Source: Chelatococcus composti (GTDB lineage: Bacteria > Pseudomonadota > Alphaproteobacteria > Rhizobiales > Beijerinckiaceae). Taken from it: a stretch of DNA of 64,000 nucleotides. The DNA is taken from contig NZ_JACHEH010000002.1 in NCBI RefSeq assembly GCF_014201415.1, forward strand, positions 186,001-250,000. Direction: 5' to 3'. Under the pieces are notes generated by a model, which did not search any database, was not told the DNA's origin, and saw only the letters and a list, made by a program, of their open reading frames with translations. Below are positions 1-9,446 of the stretch, one piece after another (the first letter of the stretch is position 1; every line of letters starts with the position of its first letter). A program made the position numbers and the translations under genes.

Positions 1-129
1 GGCCATCCGGAGGAGCGCCCCCTCAAGCTGGCGCTCGAGGAGCTCGGGTTCTTCTCGCGCGAGCTCAATATCCTCGGCGTCTTCCCCGCCCATCCCTATC
101 GCGAGAACATCCGCGAGCCGGCGGAGTAG
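1..129 (+). CDS. pheA: Prephenate dehydratase, C-terminal end (partial)
   Basis: The open frame enters from the left edge and stops at TAG 127-129, giving 42 residues. The residues read ELGFFSREL followed by ILGVFPAHPYR, which is the end of the ACT regulatory domain of prephenate dehydratase, the enzyme that makes phenylpyruvate for phenylalanine synthesis. The catalytic domain lies outside the window, so family assignment rests on this tail only. The ACT domain normally mediates feedback inhibition by phenylalanine. Confidence 0.75.
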   Translation, partial: GHPEERPLKLALEELGFFSRELNILGVFPAHPYRENIREPAE

Positions 130-306
130 AATCGCGCCGGCGCGGTGCTGCGCGGCCCGCCGCGACATGTTATGGTGCACCAACGACAGGAAGCCGGCCT
201 TTCGAGCCGGCTCGGCGAAAGTCGTGTTGTCATACCAGTGTCGCCCTTTTGTGGCCCTTCTCCTGGTCGAAGCTGCACGCCAATCGCAAGATCAGGGAGC
301 CGCGCC

Positions 307-942
307 ATGTCGATCATCATCAGACGCGCCACACCGGCGGACATCGAGGCGATCGGCCGCCTCGTCATCGACGTCTGGCGGGAGACCTATCGCGGCATCC
401 TGTCGGACTACGTGCTCGCCACGCAGACCGTGCCGGTTGGCGAGCGCAGCATCCGTTATGTCGGGCTCGACAGCGACGGCAGCGGCCGCGCCGCGCTCGT
501 CGCCGAGCGGGCCGGCACGATCGTGGGTTTCGCTGCCGGCGGCCCTGCGACCGACGGCAGCCTCGGCACCGAGGCGGAGATCGCGCCCCCGTACGTCGCC
601 CGGCGCCTTCAGTTCCGTGGCATCGGCGGCCGGCTGATGGGCGCTCTCGCTCATGCGCTGATCGCCTCCGGCCACAAGAGCGCCGGCCTGTGGATCCCGC
701 GTGACAATGTGGCGGCCGTCGCCTTCGCCCGCGCGCTCGGCGGCACCGTCGCCGGCACACGCAGCACCTGCGCCGGCGAGACGATGCTGGAGGAGGTCGC
801 GGTCATCTGGCCCGACCTCGCCGAACTCACCGTCTGGCACGCGGAACCGGCCGCCCTCTCCCGCGGCGCGCGGGGCTCCGGCCTCGCCGCACCTGACATC
901 GTCGCCGCCGACGCGCTCACCCGCTGCCGGATGGACGGCTGA
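307..942 (+). CDS. GNAT family N-acetyltransferase
   Basis: A 211-residue protein with a GNAT fold. It begins IIIRRATPADIEAI, and the acetyl-CoA binding loop RGIGGRL is at about residues 104-110. A later helix, DNVAAVAFARALGG, is typical of the family's C-terminal part. The ATG at 307 follows AGGGAG with about 7 bases of spacing; the open frame extends further upstream but that part has no family resemblance. The substrate cannot be told. The gene converges on nudC and the two stops overlap by 26 bases. Confidence 0.85.
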   Translation: MSIIIRRATPADIEAIGRLVIDVWRETYRGILSDYVLATQTVPVGERSIRYVGLDSDGSGRAALVAERAGTIVGFAAGGPATDGSLGTEAEIAPPYVARRLQFRGIGGRLMGALAHALIASGHKSAGLWIPRDNVAAVAFARALGGTVAGTRSTCAGETMLEEVAVIWPDLAELTVWHAEPAALSRGARGSGLAAPDIVAADALTRCRMDG

Positions 943-1930
943 GCGGCCCCGTCAGAAGCCCTTCCCCCTCCTCGACAAAGGCCTTGAGGAGGTGGTGGGC
1001 GATGGCGAAGGGCAGCGGCGCCGTAAGCCCATCGGGATGTTCCCCGCGCAGCATGGCGCCGACCTCGGCGCGCGTGAACCAGCGCGCGTGCTCGAGTTCG
1101 AGTGTGTCGACGACGAGATTCTCGTCGAGTGCCTCGGCGATGCAGCCGATCATCAGCGACGAGGGGAAGGGCCAGGGTTGCGAGGCGAGATAGTGCACGC
1201 GCCCGGTGCGGATGCCCGCCTCCTCCATGGTCTCGCGCCGCACGGCATCCTCCACCGTCTCGCCTGGTTCCACGAAGCCGGCAAGGCAGGAGTACATGCC
1301 CGGCGCGAAGCGCGCCTGCCGGCCCAGCAGGCAGCGGTCGCCGCGAACCGACAGCATGATGACCACCGGGTCGGTGCGCGGAAAGTGCTGCGCGCCGCAG
1401 GCGGCACAGTCACGCCGCCAGCCGCCGCTGGCACTCGCCGTGCGTGCCCCGCAGTTTGCGCAGAAGCCATGCCGGCGGTGCCAGTCCATCAGCGCCTTGG
1501 CCTCGCCCAGCGGGCCGAGCTCGTCCGGCGGCAGCAGGCCCTGGACAGCGATGGAGCGCAGGTCGATGGCGAAAAGGCCGCCCTGCTTGAGCCTTTCAGC
1601 CTCGCCCGCCGCGATCAGCGTCGCGAACAGGGGCGTGCCGTCGAGCGTGCCGAGCAGCGCCGTCTCGACGACCGGCGCCAGCGCCGCGGCCTCGGCCATG
1701 GTGAAGCGTGGCGTGAAAGCTTCACCCTCGCGCCGCAGGATCGGCACGTCCCCCGCAACGACGAAGGACCGCGCCTCGGGCGCCGCCATCATCGCCGCGA
1801 TATCGCTGGCCTTCTCCCGCCGCTCCGAATGCCGCACGAGGCGATTGCGCGAAAAGCCGATCCGCGCCGAGCGCTCGGGAAAGGGCTCGCCGGCCGGTAG
1901 GGCACCGTGGTCTGACCTGTCGCGGGCCAT
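917..1930 (-). CDS. nudC: NAD(+) diphosphatase / RNA decapping Nudix hydrolase NudC
   Basis: A 337-residue Nudix hydrolase of the NudC class, which cleaves NAD(H) and can remove NAD caps from RNA. It has the zinc ribbon CANC (157-160) and CAAC (175-178), the Nudix box from about 218 to 240 (GFVEPGETVEDAV then REXXEEAG), and the NudC-specific motif SQPWPFPSS at 250-258. The ATG at 1930 follows GGAAGG; an in-frame ATG at 1939 is possible. It lies 13 bases downstream of the HIT-protein gene on the same strand, so the two probably form an operon. Confidence 0.93.
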   Translation of the reverse strand: MARDRSDHGALPAGEPFPERSARIGFSRNRLVRHSERREKASDIAAMMAAPEARSFVVAGDVPILRREGEAFTPRFTMAEAAALAPVVETALLGTLDGTPLFATLIAAGEAERLKQGGLFAIDLRSIAVQGLLPPDELGPLGEAKALMDWHRRHGFCANCGARTASASGGWRRDCAACGAQHFPRTDPVVIMLSVRGDRCLLGRQARFAPGMYSCLAGFVEPGETVEDAVRRETMEEAGIRTGRVHYLASQPWPFPSSLMIGCIAEALDENLVVDTLELEHARWFTRAEVGAMLRGEHPDGLTAPLPFAIAHHLLKAFVEEGEGLLTGPLSRPSGSG

Positions 1931-1943
1931 GCCTTCCATCCTC

Positions 1944-2369
1944 TCACAGGCCGAGCCGGGCACACAGCCCGGCCACGAGCCGCTCCGCCGTCGCAGCGTC
2001 GTAGGGCTCGGCTCGGCCGACGCCCCAGACGGGCCCCGGCCAGGCGACATCGCCCCTCGTGCGCGCGATCACATGGACATGGAGCTGCGGCACCATGTTG
2101 CCCAGCGCCGCCACGTTGAGCTTGTCCGCCGGCACGAGATCACGCAGCGCCCCCGACACTTGCCGGATCTCCGTGCTCAGGGCCGCATGGTCCGCCTCGG
2201 ACAGGTCGATGAGCTCGCACACCCCGGCCCGGCGCGGCACCAGGATGAGCCAGGGAAAGCGGCTGTCGTTCATCAGTAGCAGCCGCGACAGCGGCAGGTC
2301 GCCGACAGAGAGGGTATCAGCCTCGAGGCGCGCGTCGAGCTGGAAGGAAGCGGCGGCACTGTCCGGCAT
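1944..2369 (-). CDS. HIT domain protein
   Basis: A 141-residue histidine-triad protein, probably a nucleotide hydrolase or transferase. The signature reads VPQLHVHVIAR, so the first triad His is Gln while the last two are kept. LLLMNDSRFPWLILVPRR is the usual N-terminal strand pair of this rhizobial subfamily. The ATG at 2369 has AGGA 9 bases upstream; ATGs at 2393 and 2408 are alternatives. It is transcribed just ahead of nudC, and both products act on nucleotides. Confidence 0.85.
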   Translation of the reverse strand: MPDSAAASFQLDARLEADTLSVGDLPLSRLLLMNDSRFPWLILVPRRAGVCELIDLSEADHAALSTEIRQVSGALRDLVPADKLNVAALGNMVPQLHVHVIARTRGDVAWPGPVWGVGRAEPYDAATAERLVAGLCARLGL

Positions 2370-2575
2370 GCTGGCAGATCCTGTGGAAGCCATTGGGGAC
2401 TGCCCCATCTATAGGTCGCGCCCGCCGATCGGCCAACGGCGAAAACATGCCGCCGGCCGCCGCTATCACTGGTTGCGATATTGAATTAATACAACCTTAT
2501 GGTTAGTGTCTCCGATCGCTGCAACCCAGCACCGCCCATCTCCTCCTGCCACCACTTCCTGCTCCCGGAGCCGCC

Positions 2576-3337
2576 ATGAAACTCTATCGACGGGCACCCC
2601 AATGGCTTCATGACGACAAGCTGTTCCTGGAAGAATACGTGGCCAAGGTGCCCGGCTGGCTGTTCGACTACACGGCCGCCCGGACCATGGACCTCCTGCG
2701 CTGGCAGGAAGAGCAGAAGAAGGAAGGGTCGCTCCTTGAGATCGGCGTCTTCGCCGGGCGCTATTTCTCCATCCTTGCCCGGTCGGCCCTGCGCACCGGC
2801 TCGCGCATCGTAGGGGTCGACACCTTCCAGTTCGTTTCCGAGCAGGAGCTTCCCGAGCAGCACCTGCGCTTCATCCTTGAGCTCCACCCGGACGTCGTCT
2901 TTCTGGCGCGGCCCTCCATCGCCGTGACGGCGCAGACGCTGCTCGCTGTTCTGGAGCAGCCCGCCCGTTTCATCAGCATCGACGGGTCGCACGAGGCGGC
3001 CGATGTCCACTGGGACCTGCGACTGGCAGAAGAGCTGCTGGCGCCCGACGGCATCGTCGCCGTGGACGACTTCCTCAATCCGCTCACGATGGGCGTCGGT
3101 GAAGGCGTGCACCGCTTCTTCTCCGTCCCCCGCGCACTCGCCCCCTTCGGCTACGTGGTCAACAAGCTCTTCCTGTGCCGGCCGGCCTGCACGCAGACCT
3201 ACAGCAAAGTGCTGGCGCAGGCTGTCGCCGACGACGCCGACCATCCGCGATCCATCCAGTTCGTCGCCGACCAGGCCGCCGATCCCAACCGTACCCGAGC
3301 CCGGTTGTGGGGGCACGAGTTCCTCAACGTCCATTGA
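2576..3337 (+). CDS. Class I SAM-dependent methyltransferase-like protein (Methyltransf_24 type)
   Basis: A 253-residue protein with a Rossmann methyltransferase core. LLEIGVFAGRYFS (about residues 52-64) is the SAM-binding glycine loop, IVGVDTF is the acidic strand-2 end, and FISIDGSHEAADV with GIVAVDDF are the later strands. These features match the class of methyltransferases often annotated with cephalosporin hydroxylases or sugar and polysaccharide methyltransferases. The substrate is unknown. GGAG lies 6 bases before the ATG. The 206 bases upstream contain an AT-rich patch (2477-2500) that may hold the promoter. Confidence 0.7.
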   Translation: MKLYRRAPQWLHDDKLFLEEYVAKVPGWLFDYTAARTMDLLRWQEEQKKEGSLLEIGVFAGRYFSILARSALRTGSRIVGVDTFQFVSEQELPEQHLRFILELHPDVVFLARPSIAVTAQTLLAVLEQPARFISIDGSHEAADVHWDLRLAEELLAPDGIVAVDDFLNPLTMGVGEGVHRFFSVPRALAPFGYVVNKLFLCRPACTQTYSKVLAQAVADDADHPRSIQFVADQAADPNRTRARLWGHEFLNVH

Positions 3338-3370
3338 TGCGCCCGTGCTGTGGAGGCTTCAGCTTGCGGC

Positions 3371-3399
3371 TTGCACAAGCGGCCGCGATCCCCGATATA
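3371..3399 (+). promoter_or_regulatory. Housekeeping promoter of the SRP RNA
   Basis: TTGCAC (3371-3376) and GATATA (3394-3399) are separated by exactly 17 bases and end 6-8 bases before the first base of the folded SRP RNA. This is a good sigma-70-type match in the right place. The start of transcription is inferred, not measured. Confidence 0.65.
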
Positions 3400-3405
3400 G
3401 GGGAC

Positions 3406-3501
3406 GGGAGGTTGGCGTTGGACGTTCCACTCGCCAACCGGGTCAGGTCCGGAAGGAAGCAGCCCTAACGAGATCGGGCGGGTCTTCGTCCAGCCTCCCA
3501 C
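3406..3501 (+). ncRNA. ffs: Signal recognition particle 4.5S RNA, small bacterial type
   Basis: The invariant SRP domain IV loop is present as GGTCAGGTCCGGAAGG followed by AAGCAGCC at about 3441-3464. The 5' arm GGGAGG (3407-3412) pairs with CCTCCC (3494-3499), giving a hairpin of about 96 bases, the normal size in alphaproteobacteria. The RNA pairs with Ffh to target membrane proteins. Its position immediately upstream of dnaX is the usual rhizobial arrangement. The ends are estimated from pairing. Confidence 0.93.
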
Positions 3502-3600
3502 CTCGATCAGACCGGGATCTGGCCTCTCTCGGGACGTCGCCCACAGCGTCGGACACGTGGTTGCGGCCACGGTCCCGCGAGCCGCAGCGTGAAGGGGCCG

Positions 3601-5451
3601 ATGGCGGATTTCGAGACCGTGACGGACAACGGCGGCGCACCGGATGATGCGCCTGGCCTGCCTGGCCTGCCCCAGCCGGCTCCCGCACCACAGGCTGCCA
3701 GCGCCTACCGGGTTCTTGCACGCAAGTATCGCCCCCGCGCCTTCCCCGATCTCATCGGGCAGGAGGCGATGGTGCGCACGCTCTCCAACGCCTTTGAAAC
3801 CGGCCGCATCCCGCAGGCCTGGATGCTGACCGGCGTGCGTGGCGTCGGCAAGACGACGACGGCGCGCATCCTCGCGCGCGCCCTCAACTACGAGCGCCCC
3901 GGCGTCACCGGCCCCACCGTCCATATGCCGGAGCTCGGCGTGCACTGCGAAGCCATCATGGAATCGCGGCACGTCGACGTGATGGAGATGGACGCCGCCT
4001 CGCACACCGGCATCGACGATGTGCGCCAGATCATCGACGGCATCCGCTATGCTCCCGTCTCGGCCCGCTACAAGGTCTACATCATCGACGAGGTGCATAT
4101 GCTCTCGGAGAAGGCGTTCAACGCCTTCCTGAAGACGCTGGAAGAGCCGCCGCCGCACGCCAAGTTCATCTTCGCGACGACCGAGATCCGCAAGGTCCCC
4201 GTCACCATCCTCTCGCGCTGCCAGCGCTTTGACCTGCGCCGCGTCGAGGCTGGCACGCTCGTCGCGCACCTGACGCGAATCTGCGCGGCCGAGCAGGTGC
4301 AGGCCGAGCCGGAGGCGCTCGCCATGATCGCCCGCGCAGCCGAGGGCTCGGTGCGCGATTCGCTGTCGCTGCTCGACCAGGCCATCGCTCACGGCGCGGG
4401 CCGCGTCGGCGTGGAGGAAGTCCGCGCCATGCTGGGCCTCGCCGACCGCGGACGTATCGTCGACCTGTTCGAGCACATTATGCGCGGCGACCTGCCGGCG
4501 GCGCTCGGGGAGCTGAAGAGCCAGTACGACGCCGGAGCCGACCCGGCGGTTGTCCTTACCGACCTTGCCAGCTTCACCCATTTCGTCACCCGCCTCAAGC
4601 TGGTGCCTGCCGCAGCCGATGATGCCGCCATCACGGATGTCGAGCGCACGCGCGGCGCCGAGTTCGCGGCGCGGCTCTCAATCCGCGTCCTCTCGCGCAC
4701 CTGGCAGATGCTGGTAAAGGGCATCGCCGAGGTCCAGGCGGCACCGCGGCCCATCGCGGCCGCCGAGATGGTGCTGGTGCGCCTCGCCTATGCAGCCGAC
4801 CTGCCGACGCCTGATGAGGCGCTGCGCCTGCTGCGCCAGGGCGGCGCCTCCGCAGCCGCGGGCGGCAACGGCCCCGCGCCCTCCGGCGGCGGGCCGATGA
4901 TGAGCGCCGCCGAGCGCCCGCGCCCCGTGCTCGCGGCGAGCGGCTCGGCCGCCGCGCAGGCTCCCGCCTCCGTCGCAGCGCCGGCAGCCGCTGCCGCGGC
5001 GCCGCAGATGCGGCTTGCCCGGTTCGAGGACCTCGTCGCCCTCGCCGGCGAAAAGCGTGACGTGGCGCTGAAGCGCGCCCTGGAGCGGGACGTGCGGCTC
5101 GTCCATTTCGAGGACGGGCACGTGGAGTTCGCGCTCGTCGAGGGCGCCAGCAAGACGCTGGCCGGCGACCTCGCCCGCCGCCTGCAGGAGTGGACAGGGC
5201 GGCGCTGGGTTGTCTCCATCGCCCGCGAGTCCGACACCCCCACCCTGCACGAGAAGGCCGAGGCGGAAGCGGCAGAGCGCCTGAGCGGTGTCGCGGCCCA
5301 CCCCCTCGTCCAGGCGGTCATGCAGCGCTTTCCCGGCGCCGCGATCGTGGACGTGCGCCCCATCGCGGCCGAGGAAACGGTGCCCGCGCCGGCGGAGGAG
5401 GAAGGGCTCGCCCCGGCTGAGGAAGATCTCTATATCGACGATGATTTCTGA
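3601..5451 (+). CDS. dnaX: DNA polymerase III subunits gamma/tau
   Basis: A 616-residue clamp-loader ATPase. It contains the P-loop GVRGVGKTT (about 78-86), the Walker B segment YIIDEVHMLS, the SRC sensor region ILSRCQRFDL, and an Ala/Pro-rich linker before a C-terminal tau domain that contacts the polymerase. As in other alphaproteobacteria, the zinc-finger cysteines are reduced to a single Cys. I chose the ATG at 3601, which has AAGGGG just upstream; a GTG at 3589 is possible. No slippery A-run for gamma frameshifting was seen. It heads the dnaX-ybaB-recR unit. Confidence 0.96.
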   Translation: MADFETVTDNGGAPDDAPGLPGLPQPAPAPQAASAYRVLARKYRPRAFPDLIGQEAMVRTLSNAFETGRIPQAWMLTGVRGVGKTTTARILARALNYERPGVTGPTVHMPELGVHCEAIMESRHVDVMEMDAASHTGIDDVRQIIDGIRYAPVSARYKVYIIDEVHMLSEKAFNAFLKTLEEPPPHAKFIFATTEIRKVPVTILSRCQRFDLRRVEAGTLVAHLTRICAAEQVQAEPEALAMIARAAEGSVRDSLSLLDQAIAHGAGRVGVEEVRAMLGLADRGRIVDLFEHIMRGDLPAALGELKSQYDAGADPAVVLTDLASFTHFVTRLKLVPAAADDAAITDVERTRGAEFAARLSIRVLSRTWQMLVKGIAEVQAAPRPIAAAEMVLVRLAYAADLPTPDEALRLLRQGGASAAAGGNGPAPSGGGPMMSAAERPRPVLAASGSAAAQAPASVAAPAAAAAAPQMRLARFEDLVALAGEKRDVALKRALERDVRLVHFEDGHVEFALVEGASKTLAGDLARRLQEWTGRRWVVSIARESDTPTLHEKAEAEAAERLSGVAAHPLVQAVMQRFPGAAIVDVRPIAAEETVPAPAEEEGLAPAEEDLYIDDDF

Positions 5452-5501
5452 TCGGGCCGCCGTCAGGTCGCCCGGTATTCTGTTCGCGCAAGCGGGAGAC
5501 G

Positions 5502-5828
5502 ATGATGAAGGACCTGATGGGCCTGATGAAGCAGGCGCAGGCCATGCAGCAGAAGCTGGCCGACATGCAGGCCGAGCTCGGCAACCTCGAGGTCGAGGGC
5601 ACGGCCGGCGGCGGCGTGGTCACCGTCCGCATGACCGCCAAGGGCGAGGTGCGCGGCGTGAGCATCGACCCGAACCTGATGAAGGCCGAGGAGAAGGAAA
5701 TCCTCGAAGACCTCCTCGTCGCCGCCTGCAACGATGCCCGCCAGAAGGGCGAGCGCCTCGCGCAGGAGCGGATGGCCGAGCTGACGAAGGGCCTGCCGCT
5801 GCCGCCTGGCCTCAAGCTGCCGTTCTAG
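5502..5828 (+). CDS. YbaB/EbfC family nucleoid-associated protein
   Basis: A 108-residue protein with the family pattern: an N-terminal helix rich in Met, Gln and Lys (LMKQAQAMQQKL), then a short beta segment GGGVVTVRMTAKGEV, then a C-terminal helix. Family members are dimers that bind DNA. The gene sits between dnaX and recR, the classic position. Two consecutive ATG codons (5502 and 5505) follow GGGAG, and either may be used. Confidence 0.93.
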   Translation: MMKDLMGLMKQAQAMQQKLADMQAELGNLEVEGTAGGGVVTVRMTAKGEVRGVSIDPNLMKAEEKEILEDLLVAACNDARQKGERLAQERMAELTKGLPLPPGLKLPF

Positions 5829-5873
5829 CCCCCCTGATCCCGGCACGCTGACTGAACCATCGCCGCCTTCGCC

Positions 5874-6476
5874 ATGCCCTCTCCGGTCGGACCCGAGATC
5901 GAGCGCCTCATCCAGCTTCTGGCCCGCCTGCCCGGGCTCGGCCCGCGCTCGGCCCGGCGGGCGGCGCTGCATCTCATCAAGAAGCGCGAGCAGCTGCTGG
6001 CGCCCCTCGCCGAGGCGGTGCGCGTTGCCGCCGAGCGCGTCGTCGTCTGCTCCTCCTGCGGCAACGTCGACACGAGCGACCCCTGCGCCGTCTGCTCCGA
6101 TGCGCGGCGCGACCCTTCCGTCCTCATCGTCGTGGAGGACGTGTCGGACCTGTGGGCCCTCGAGCGCGCGGCCGTCATGAACGCGCGCTACCACGTCCTC
6201 GGCGGCGTGCTCTCGGCCCTTGACGGCGTGCGTCCGGAGGACCTCAACCTCGACAGACTCGTCGCCCGCGCCTCCGCGCCGGAGGTGAAGGAAGTGATCC
6301 TCGCCCTCAACGCCACCGTCGACGGCCAGACCACGGCGCACTACATCACCGACCTCCTCTCCCACCTGCCGGTGAAGATCACCCGCCTCGCCCATGGCGT
6401 GCCTGTCGGCGGCGAGCTCGACTATCTCGACGAGGGCACCCTCTCGGCCGCCATCCGCCAGCGCACCGCGTTCTGA
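5874..6476 (+). CDS. recR: Recombination mediator RecR
   Basis: A 200-residue protein with the RecR layout: a helix-hairpin-helix ([16 protein letters not shown]), a four-cysteine zinc finger (CSSCGN then CAVC), and a Toprim domain ([14 protein letters not shown] and [15 protein letters not shown]). With RecF and RecO it loads RecA at gaps. It ends the dnaX-ybaB-recR group, 45 bases after ybaB. Confidence 0.96.
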   Translation: MPSPVGPEIERLIQLLARLPGLGPRSARRAALHLIKKREQLLAPLAEAVRVAAERVVVCSSCGNVDTSDPCAVCSDARRDPSVLIVVEDVSDLWALERAAVMNARYHVLGGVLSALDGVRPEDLNLDRLVARASAPEVKEVILALNATVDGQTTAHYITDLLSHLPVKITRLAHGVPVGGELDYLDEGTLSAAIRQRTAF

Positions 6477-6558
6477 CGCGGCCGCCGGAGGTTCACCCGC
6501 CGTTCACGCTTGTCCGGCATGATGTGGCTGACGTCCGCCGCTCGCGAGGAAAGGCTGC

Positions 6559-7098
6559 ATGACGGGGCTCATCGTGAAGACGACGGCCGCGGCGCTCGTC
6601 GTGGTTGCGCTCGCCCTGTTCGTGACGACCGACCTCGCCCGGCGCCTCGCGGTACCGCAGGCGCCCGTAGAGACGCAGGCGGCCGCGCCTGCCGTCGATG
6701 CCCCGCGCCCTTCGCGCGCAAGCGGCGGCAGCGAACGGCTGAGGAGAACCAGCAACGGCCATTTCGTGGCCGAGGTCCGCGTCAACGGCGTCCCCATGCG
6801 CATGATGGTGGACACGGGCGCAAGCCTCGTCGTCCTCAATGAGGACGATGCGGCGCGCGCCGGCATCCGCCCCTTCCCGAGCGACTACAAGCTTCGTCTC
6901 GGCACGGCCAACGGCACGACCCTCGGTGCACGCACCATCTTGCGCGAGGTGCAGCTCGGGAGCATCGTCGTGCGCGACGTGCAGGCCGTCATCCTGAAGC
7001 GCGAGGCGCTCGCTACCGGGGGGCTCCTCGGCATGTCGTTCCTCTCCCGCCTCGGCGGCTTCGAGACCACCGCCGACACGATGGTGTTGAAACCGTGA
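6559..7098 (+). CDS. TIGR02281-type retroviral-like aspartic protease, membrane anchored
   Basis: A 179-residue protein with one N-terminal membrane segment (about 8-25), a Pro/Ala linker, and a clan AA aspartic protease domain. The catalytic motif is VDTGASLVVL. A flap region follows, and the later LLGMSFLSRLGGFE segment is usual in the family. The active domain should face the periplasm. The natural substrate of this family is not known. It sits alone between recR and the hexose phosphomutase. Confidence 0.88.
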   Translation: MTGLIVKTTAAALVVVALALFVTTDLARRLAVPQAPVETQAAAPAVDAPRPSRASGGSERLRRTSNGHFVAEVRVNGVPMRMMVDTGASLVVLNEDDAARAGIRPFPSDYKLRLGTANGTTLGARTILREVQLGSIVVRDVQAVILKREALATGGLLGMSFLSRLGGFETTADTMVLKP

Positions 7099-7212
7099 GG
7101 CGAGCCAGACCTTGACCCCCTCGGTCCAGCTTCTGCCGCCATTGCCGGCAAGGCTCGGACCCAACCATGTAACCGCACGACGAGAGCCCATCAGAAGGAC
7201 GAAGCCAACTCC

Positions 7213-8712
7213 ATGTTTCCGAAGCCTCTGCCGGCCCTGACGCCGAACACCTACGACTACGAATCGCTGCCGATGGTGAAACCCACCGGCTTTCGCGAAT
7301 ACGACGCGCGCTGGCTGTTCCAGAAGGAAATCAACCTCATGGGCGTCCAGGCGCTGGGTATGGGCCTCGGCACGCTCATCAAGGAGATGGGCGTCAAGCC
7401 CGAGATCGTGACGGGCCACGACTTCCGCGGCTATTCCTCGGCCATCAAGTATGCCCTCGTTTCCGGCCTCATGGCCGCGGGCATCCGGGTGAAGGACATC
7501 GGCCTCGCCCTGTCGCCGATGGCCTACTTCGCCCAGTTCGACCTTGACGTGCCGGCGGTTGCCATGGTCACCGCCTCACACAACGACAACGGCTGGACGG
7601 GCGTGAAGATGGGGGCGCGCCGCCCCGTCACCTTCGGCCCCGAGGAGATGGGCCGACTGAAGGACATCGTGCTGTCGGCGAGCTTCGACCTCTCCGGCGG
7701 GGGCGCCTACGAGTTCATCGAGAACTTCCCCGAGCGCTACATCGCCGACCTCACGAACCGTCCCAAGCTGACGCGCAAGATCAGGGTGGTCGCCGCCTGC
7801 GGCAACGGCACGGCCGGTGCCTTCGCGCCGAGAGTGCTCGAAGCCATCGGCTGCGAGGTGATCCCGCTCGATGCCGAGCTCGACCACACCTTCCCGCGCT
7901 ACAACCCCAACCCCGAGGACATGAAGATGCTTCATGCCATGGCGGAGAAGGTGCGCGAGACGGGCGCCGACGTCGGCCTCGGCTTCGACGGCGACGGCGA
8001 CCGCTGCGGCGTCGTGGACAACGAGGGCAACGAGATCTTCGCCGACAAGATCGGCGTCATGCTGGCGCGCGACCTGTCGAGCCTCTACCCCGGCTCCACC
8101 TTCGTCGTGGACGTGAAGTCGACCGGCCTGTTCAACACCGACCCTGCCCTCAAGGCGAACGGCGTGAAGGTGGATTACTGGAAGACCGGCCACAGCTACA
8201 TCAAGCGCCGCGTCAGCGAGCTGTCGGCGCTCGCCGGCTTCGAGAAATCGGGCCACTTCTTCTTCAACAGGCCGATCGGTCGCGGCTATGACGACGGCAT
8301 CCTGACGGCCCTTGCCGTCTGCGACATGCTGGACCGCAACCCCGGCAAGTCGATGGCCGACCTCTACCGCGACCTGCCGAAGACCTGGGGCTCGCCGACC
8401 ATGGCGCCGCACTGCGCCGACGAGGTGAAGTACGAGGTCGTCGAGCGCGTGGTGAAGCGCTTCACCGAGATGCGGGACCGGGGCGAAACCGTCGCTGGCC
8501 AGAAGATTGCGGACCTCATCACCGTCAACGGGGTACGCGTCGTTGCCGAGGACGGCACATGGGGCCTCGTGCGCGCCTCCTCCAACAAGCCGGAGCTGGT
8601 CGTTGTCGTCGAGAGCCCGGTGTCGGAAGCGCGCATGCGCGAGATGTTCAAGGCCGTCGACACGGTGCTGCGCGAGAACCCCGAGGTCGGCGCCTACAAC
8701 CAGACGATCTGA
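7213..8712 (+). CDS. Phosphomannomutase/phosphoglucomutase
   Basis: A 499-residue alpha-D-phosphohexomutase that interconverts sugar 1- and 6-phosphates for nucleotide-sugar and envelope polysaccharide synthesis. All four family motifs are visible: the phosphoserine loop TASHNDNGWTG, the metal loop GFDGDGDR, the sugar loop FEKSGHFFF, and the phosphate-binding loop VRASSNKPEL near the C terminus. AAGGACG lies upstream of the ATG. Whether mannose or glucose phosphate is preferred cannot be decided. Confidence 0.93.
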   Translation: MFPKPLPALTPNTYDYESLPMVKPTGFREYDARWLFQKEINLMGVQALGMGLGTLIKEMGVKPEIVTGHDFRGYSSAIKYALVSGLMAAGIRVKDIGLALSPMAYFAQFDLDVPAVAMVTASHNDNGWTGVKMGARRPVTFGPEEMGRLKDIVLSASFDLSGGGAYEFIENFPERYIADLTNRPKLTRKIRVVAACGNGTAGAFAPRVLEAIGCEVIPLDAELDHTFPRYNPNPEDMKMLHAMAEKVRETGADVGLGFDGDGDRCGVVDNEGNEIFADKIGVMLARDLSSLYPGSTFVVDVKSTGLFNTDPALKANGVKVDYWKTGHSYIKRRVSELSALAGFEKSGHFFFNRPIGRGYDDGILTALAVCDMLDRNPGKSMADLYRDLPKTWGSPTMAPHCADEVKYEVVERVVKRFTEMRDRGETVAGQKIADLITVNGVRVVAEDGTWGLVRASSNKPELVVVVESPVSEARMREMFKAVDTVLRENPEVGAYNQTI

Positions 8713-8725
8713 TCGGCACCGCGCC

Positions 8726-9340
8726 TCAGACCGGCAGGCCCTCGGCCCTGAGGGCCTGCGCCAGGCGGTCTGGAGCGGTGAAATGGTGCGCGGCCATGCC
8801 CACGGCACGGGCCGCCGCCACGTTCGCCGGGCTGTCGTCGATGAACAGGCATTGCCCGGCCTCGAGTCCGTAGCGGTCGAGAAGCACGCGATAGATCGCC
8901 TCGTCCGGCTTCACCAGTCTCTCGTGCGCTGAAACGACGATGCCGTGGAAGCCGTCGAGGAAGGGGAAGCGCGCCCGCGTCTCGGCGAACTTCTCGGCCG
9001 AGAAGTTGGTGATGGCATAGGTCGGCACGCCCGCGGCGCGCAGCGTCTCCAGGATGCGCACCGTGCCCTCGATGGCACCCGGCACCATCTCGTGCCAGCG
9101 CCGGTCGTAGGCCTCGATCTCCTCCCGCCACTGCGGGAAGGCCGCCACGCGCTCAGCGATCGCCTCGGCGAAGGAGCGGCCACGGTCCTGCTCGAGGTTC
9201 CACTCCGCCGTGCAGACCTCCGCGAGGAAACGCTCGACCCGCTCCTCGTCGCCGTCGAAGATGCGGCGGTAGAGGTGGCGCGGATCCCACGAAATGAGGA
9301 CATTGCCGACGTCGAAGACGACGGTGGTGATGCGCGTCAT
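8726..9340 (-). CDS. HAD family phosphatase (YihX-like, subfamily IA)
   Basis: A 204-residue haloacid dehalogenase-type hydrolase. Motif I is FDVGNVL, where the second Asp is Gly as in YihX-like members. Motif II is AITNFS, the lysine is in RLVKPDEAIY, and motif III is FIDDSPANV. A helical cap lies between motifs I and II. The substrate is probably a small phosphorylated metabolite. The ATG at 9340 has GAGG 8 bases upstream. The gene converges with the phosphomutase gene, 13 bases apart. Confidence 0.9.
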   Translation of the reverse strand: MTRITTVVFDVGNVLISWDPRHLYRRIFDGDEERVERFLAEVCTAEWNLEQDRGRSFAEAIAERVAAFPQWREEIEAYDRRWHEMVPGAIEGTVRILETLRAAGVPTYAITNFSAEKFAETRARFPFLDGFHGIVVSAHERLVKPDEAIYRVLLDRYGLEAGQCLFIDDSPANVAAARAVGMAAHHFTAPDRLAQALRAEGLPV

Positions 9341-9446
9341 GGCTGCAGCCTCGTGATGGACCATGGTGCGATGCAGGCTCCTCGGGATGGCTCGTCGGCC
9401 GCAATCTGCGCCACGGCCCCGGCAGGGACAAGCCCGCGCGCCGCCC

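Noticed and set aside
3601-5451. Programmed frameshift producing the gamma form of DnaX
   Set aside because: No A-run slippery site is visible in this GC-rich gene, and the tau frame is continuous.
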